Shown here: positions 5,670 to 8,655 of the stretch, in pieces
Numbering within the stretch: the first letter of the stretch is position 1
Layout of the letters: each line of letters opens with the position of its first letter
DNA from: Oscillospiraceae bacterium
GTDB lineage: Bacteria > Bacillota_A > Clostridia > Oscillospirales > JAAYXM01
Length of the DNA: 8,655 nucleotides
Assembly: GCA_017408185.1 (NCBI GenBank)
Contig: JAFQVE010000138.1
Coordinates: 1-8,655 of the forward strand
Direction of reading: 5' to 3'
Notes under the pieces: generated by a model
Told to the model about the DNA's origin: nothing
Seen by the model: only the letters and a program-made list of their open reading frames with translations
Database searches by the model: none
Translations under genes and position numbers: made by a program

Positions 5670-6632
5670 TTACAGACCGAGCCATACAAGGATGAGGCTT
5701 ATTGCCGCGAGAGCGGTAACAACCGTCCAGTAGAACTTAAAGAGATGCTCAATCTTGAGACGTGCACATATCGCATGAGCAAGAGTCATGCAAATTACCG
5801 TGAGAACGGAGCAGATAGCAACAAGGATAACTGCGTTGAGCGCGATATATCCGGTATCAATTCCGCCGAAGAAAAGCACGGTAAAGAGCGACGTCATAAC
5901 AAACATCTTGATTGCGGTGTTAAGCTTAAACACAGCAAGCGGTGCGCCGCTGTATTCAACAAGCGGACCTTCACAGATTTCCGTTTCCGCCTCTGCAACG
6001 TCAAACGGCTGCGTGCCAACCTCTGCAGGAATGACAAGAAGCATTGCAATTGCTGCCGGAATAAGCGCCCAGTGTGAAATGAGAAGTCCGTTTGCCGCCT
6101 GCCAGTCACCAATCTCGCCGAGCGAGAATACAAGGCTTTCTCCGCCAACCTTCTTAGCAACCGTGAGGAGAACAACAACAAGCGGAAGCTCGTATGCCAT
6201 CATCGTTACCATCTCACGCGAGATACCGATACCCGCATAGGGAGAACCGGATGCCGAGCCGCCGACGATAAGTGCAACGGCCGGGATAGTGAGAAGATAA
6301 AGCACGATGATAAGGTCGCCGTTTGTTGAAAACGGGCTGTAGCCGAACACCGGTATGAACAGCATCAGCACAACAAGGCTGACAAAGCCAAGAACCGGAG
6401 CGATAAGGAACGCCTTGCGGTTTGCGGCGTGGGGGATTATCGTCTCCTTGCCCATGAGCTTGAAAAAGTCATATGTCGGCTGGAGAATCGGGGGGCCCTT
6501 ACGCTTCTGCATACGAGCGAGAATTTTTCTGTCAATGCCGGCGAGCAAAAGGCCGACTACTACTGCAAAGAGCAGTCCCGGAAACACGAGAACAGACCAT
6601 GCGTTAGTAAGAATAGTAACTATAGTTTCCAC
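5670..6632 (-). CDS. NuoH-like membrane subunit (complex I subunit 1 / EchB/MbhM type)
   Basis: This protein of about 320 residues is a multi-pass membrane subunit that anchors the hydrophilic iron-sulfur arm and forms the entry of the ion-translocation path. Signatures, in numbering from GTG 6632, are a cytoplasmic loop with IDRKILARMQKRKGPPILQP (33-52), DFFKLMGKE (55-63), SREMVTMMAYE (138-148), and the acidic loop PAEVGTQPFDVAEAETE (202-218) followed by CEGPLVEYSG (220-229). The length is normal. About eight hydrophobic segments are visible. The start is GTG. A perfect GGAGG (6646-6642) is 9 nt from GTG 6632 but only 3 nt from another in-frame GTG at 6638, so 6632 is preferred and 6638 remains possible (322 residues). 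The ribosome site lies between the preceding gene's stop and this start. Confidence 0.92.
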   Translation of the reverse strand: METIVTILTNAWSVLVFPGLLFAVVVGLLLAGIDRKILARMQKRKGPPILQPTYDFFKLMGKETIIPHAANRKAFLIAPVLGFVSLVVLMLFIPVFGYSPFSTNGDLIIVLYLLTIPAVALIVGGSASGSPYAGIGISREMVTMMAYELPLVVVLLTVAKKVGGESLVFSLGEIGDWQAANGLLISHWALIPAAIAMLLVIPAEVGTQPFDVAEAETEICEGPLVEYSGAPLAVFKLNTAIKMFVMTSLFTVLFFGGIDTGYIALNAVILVAICSVLTVICMTLAHAICARLKIEHLFKFYWTVVTALAAISLILVWLGL

Positions 6633-6641
6633 TTTCACTCA

Positions 6642-6646
6642 CCTCC
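6642..6646 (-). promoter_or_regulatory. Ribosome binding site of the NuoH-like gene
   Basis: The minus-strand GGAGGTGA matches the 16S tail very well. Its distance, 9 nt versus 3 nt, favours the GTG at 6632 over the GTG at 6638. Confidence 0.7.
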
Positions 6647-6647
6647 C

Positions 6648-8588
6648 TTAGTGTACAAACACGAACATAAGCACCGTGATAAGTGCCGCGCCGACAACCG
6701 CATAAAGCGCATAGTCGTTGACAACACCGGAGTGCATGCCCTGAATAAATTTGAAATAACCCTTGAAGTCATGCTTAAAGCCCCAGAAGAGGTCAGAGCC
6801 GGCAACATGGGAATGGGTACTCTGCTCACCGCCGAAGAACGTTGCATACTTGCCGTCCTCGGAGTCCTCCTCAGTCTTTGCAAGAACACGGCCGCGTGTC
6901 TTGTCACCCGTGAGAATAACAATGCACACCGCGATGAGCACGATTGCAAAGAGAACAAGCCATAAAACGGGGTTCCAGAGAGTAAGAACAACGTCGTTTG
7001 CAGCATAATCGACAACACCTGCCGCAGCCGCAGTTCCCTCGCCCATCATCTTGTCGATGTAGTTTGTAACGTTGAGCACAGCCTTTGCCGCCGGAGCGAG
7101 AAGGAACTTTTCAACGAAGCCGTAGAACACACCGGAGAGAATACAGAGAGCGGACATAATCCACATCGGAACGCGCATTGAAAGCGGAACCTCTTTTGTG
7201 TCCTCAAGGTGCTTCGGGAGCTGACCGAAGAATACAGCCTGAGTTACCTTTATAAACGATGCAAGCGTCATAACAGAAACAACAAGCGCAACGATGGTTA
7301 CGAATGCATAAGCAAAGTTACCTGTTTCAGCCGCTTTCTGATATGTAGCCTGATAAATCATCCACTTTGATGCAAAGCCGTTAAACGGCGGAAGTCCCGA
7401 AATGGAGAATGCACCGATAAGGAAGCAGATTGCCGTCTTGGGCATCTTCTTTGCAAGACCGCCGAGCTTGTCAAGATCGGTAGTTCCCGTAGCATAGAGA
7501 ACAGCACCTGCCGTGAGGAACAAAAGTCCTTTAAACAGCGTGTGGTTCATTGCGTGGAAGAGACCTGCCTCAAGACCGAGCACAGTTGCAAGCCCGATTG
7601 CCGTGATAACATAGCCAATCTGTGAAATACTGTGGAATGCAAGCAGACGCTTGAAGTCGTGCTGTGCAAGAGCCATTGTAACTCCGACAAACATTGTTAT
7701 CGTACCGAACGTTGCAAGCATGAGCTGAAGTGCCGGAAGATCCATTGCACGGAAGATGATATAGACAAGCCTTATCATACCGTAAACGCCTGCCTTGTTG
7801 ACCATACCGGAGAACACCATCGAGATGGAGGTCGGAGCTGTCATATAAGCATCGGCAGCCGGTGCATGGAACGGAACGAGATAAGATTTTACGCCGAATC
7901 CCGCAAACATAAGCGCAAATGCGAGAACGGTCGTCGGGGTGAGTCCGTTTGCAAGAGCCGCGGAAATCTGTGCCATATTGAGTGTGTGGCACTGTGCATA
8001 CAGAAGCGCAATACCCGCAAGCGTCATTGACGAACCGATTGAACCGACAATGAGATACTTAAAGCCTGCTTCAAGAGCACCGTTCTTATTGTTGCGGAAT
8101 GCTGTCAATGCAACGGATGCAAAGGTCATAATCTCAATCATAACGAACATATTAAAGATGTCGCCCGTGAGAACAAGACCGAGCACCGAGCCCGAAAGCA
8201 TAAGGAACAGTGTGTAGTAATGACCGAGATGATGGTCGCGTGCCATATACTTCATTGAGTATATCGCTGCAAGAAGTATCGTTGTTACAACAAGAAGCGC
8301 GAAGAACATATTAAGCGCATCAATTTCATATCCGATACCGATTGCATAACCCTCTACCGGTTCCCAGTTACCCATCCAGTAAGCAAGAATGTTGCCGTCG
8401 ATGAGAACCGGCTTTATGAGTGCCGTAATAAGTGCGAATGCGCCGAATGCGGCGATAAGAGTTATCGTATTTCTGATAATCTTATTCTTTGCGCCGAAGA
8501 TTTCCACGAGGAATGCGCAGAGAAAAAGTCCCATAACCGCAATCACCGGGAAATGCTTTACAAAATCAAGTGTAAGGAAGCTAAACAT
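6648..8588 (-). CDS. MrpD/NuoL-family proton- or sodium-conducting membrane subunit (MbhH/MbxH type)
   Basis: This 646-residue integral membrane protein has an antiporter-like ion channel core of about 14 helices, which would pump H+ or Na+ when the complex transfers electrons. Family residues visible are Glu152 in FNMFVMIEIMTF, Lys177 in GFKYLIVGS, Lys234 in FGVKSYLVPFHAPAADAY, Lys265 in NKAGVYG, the LLAFHSISQIGY helix with His319, His345/His349/Lys353 in LFHAMNHTLFKG, and Lys408 in GFASKWMIY. These are the charged residues expected of a functional half-channel. After the core there are further helices (about 473-495 and 538-560). A hydrophilic segment with FFGGEQS and DLFWGF motifs (about 583-604) and a final membrane helix (626-645) then follow, making it longer than a basic MrpD. 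AGGAGG lies 11 nt before ATG 8588, and the start overlaps the upstream gene's TAA by one base. Whether the ion is Na+ or H+ cannot be told. Confidence 0.92.
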   Translation of the reverse strand: MFSFLTLDFVKHFPVIAVMGLFLCAFLVEIFGAKNKIIRNTITLIAAFGAFALITALIKPVLIDGNILAYWMGNWEPVEGYAIGIGYEIDALNMFFALLVVTTILLAAIYSMKYMARDHHLGHYYTLFLMLSGSVLGLVLTGDIFNMFVMIEIMTFASVALTAFRNNKNGALEAGFKYLIVGSIGSSMTLAGIALLYAQCHTLNMAQISAALANGLTPTTVLAFALMFAGFGVKSYLVPFHAPAADAYMTAPTSISMVFSGMVNKAGVYGMIRLVYIIFRAMDLPALQLMLATFGTITMFVGVTMALAQHDFKRLLAFHSISQIGYVITAIGLATVLGLEAGLFHAMNHTLFKGLLFLTAGAVLYATGTTDLDKLGGLAKKMPKTAICFLIGAFSISGLPPFNGFASKWMIYQATYQKAAETGNFAYAFVTIVALVVSVMTLASFIKVTQAVFFGQLPKHLEDTKEVPLSMRVPMWIMSALCILSGVFYGFVEKFLLAPAAKAVLNVTNYIDKMMGEGTAAAAGVVDYAANDVVLTLWNPVLWLVLFAIVLIAVCIVILTGDKTRGRVLAKTEEDSEDGKYATFFGGEQSTHSHVAGSDLFWGFKHDFKGYFKFIQGMHSGVVNDYALYAVVGAALITVLMFVFVH

Positions 8589-8655
8589 TATCCGCGAATC
8601 CTCCTTACTTCATCAGAATTTATCGTCTTGTACTTACGGTAAATCATAATTACAA
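8588..8655 (-). CDS. C-terminal end of probable MrpC/NuoK-like subunit (5' part outside window)
   Basis: A minus-strand frame enters from the right edge and ends with TAA at 8590-8588, coding for a tail that reads MIYRKYKTINSDEVRRIRG. The stop overlaps the next gene's ATG as TAATG, so the two are translationally coupled. A short basic tail of the form YRxY...D-E...RG directly before an MrpD-type gene resembles the C-terminus of MrpC/NuoK-like subunits, which normally precede MrpD. Only about 22 codons are visible, so the reading frame is secure from its position but the family is an inference. Confidence 0.5.
   Translation of the reverse strand, partial: VIMIYRKYKTINSDEVRRIRG

Noticed and set aside
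5601..6077. Plus-strand open frame of 158 codons, rich in Lys/Asn/Cys, opposite the NuoH-like gene
   Set aside because: It is antisense to the acidic and hydrophobic coding of NuoH. The odd composition is the mirror of that gene and no ribosome site is seen.
5208..8588. Standard respiratory NADH:quinone oxidoreductase (nuo) operon
   Set aside because: The NuoB-like subunit has the hydrogenase-type CxxC spacing, no NADH-module or quinone-site NuoD gene is present, and the gene order is that of Mbh/Mbx-type complexes.

Overview
The window suggests a chromosome segment from an anaerobic, probably gut or other fermentative Clostridia-type Firmicute. Three things point that way: strong AGGAGG/GGAGG ribosome sites, a LplA/YtcQ-like sugar-binding lipoprotein beside an AraC-type regulator, and a ferredoxin-linked Mbh/Mbx-type membrane module. 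No species can be named from the sequence. It holds two functional blocks facing each other across a terminator, with no RNA genes, CRISPR arrays or insertion sequences seen.

Block 1 (1-4330) is a carbohydrate-use locus. An AraC-family regulator (3287-4330, +) is divergent from a minus-strand operon. In transcription order that operon is an ABC-type sugar-binding lipoprotein (3069-1525), an N-acylglucosamine 2-epimerase (AGE) family protein (1489-320), and an unrecognised protein that runs off the left edge (306-1). The 217-bp divergent region carries two good sigma-A-type promoters and nested inverted repeats. The likely working is that the regulator senses a sugar or stress signal and controls the lipoprotein, which captures an oligosaccharide, and the AGE-like enzyme, which acts on a sugar product. 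No ABC permease or ATPase genes are present in the window.

Block 2 (8655-4462, all minus strand, tightly spaced or overlapping) is the distal part of an operon for an energy-converting membrane complex related to complex I, Mrp antiporters and group 4 [NiFe] hydrogenases (Mbh/Mbx/Ech). In transcription order it has the C-terminal end of a probable MrpC/NuoK-like subunit, a large MrpD/NuoL-type ion-pumping subunit, a NuoH-like subunit, a NuoB-like iron-sulfur subunit, and a NuoI-like protein. The NuoI-like protein has six [4Fe-4S] motifs instead of two because it carries two extra ferredoxin modules from an internal duplication. The subunit order matches archaeal Mbx/Mbs operons (H', M, J, K, L, N) except that K and L, the NuoC-like and catalytic NuoD-like subunits, are absent between J and N. 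Those two genes instead overlap by 4 bp and the operon then ends at a hairpin terminator. This missing catalytic subunit, together with the extended ferredoxin wire, is the most interesting feature here.

Between the blocks, 4331-4461 contains one strong bidirectional hairpin terminator serving both convergent transcription units.
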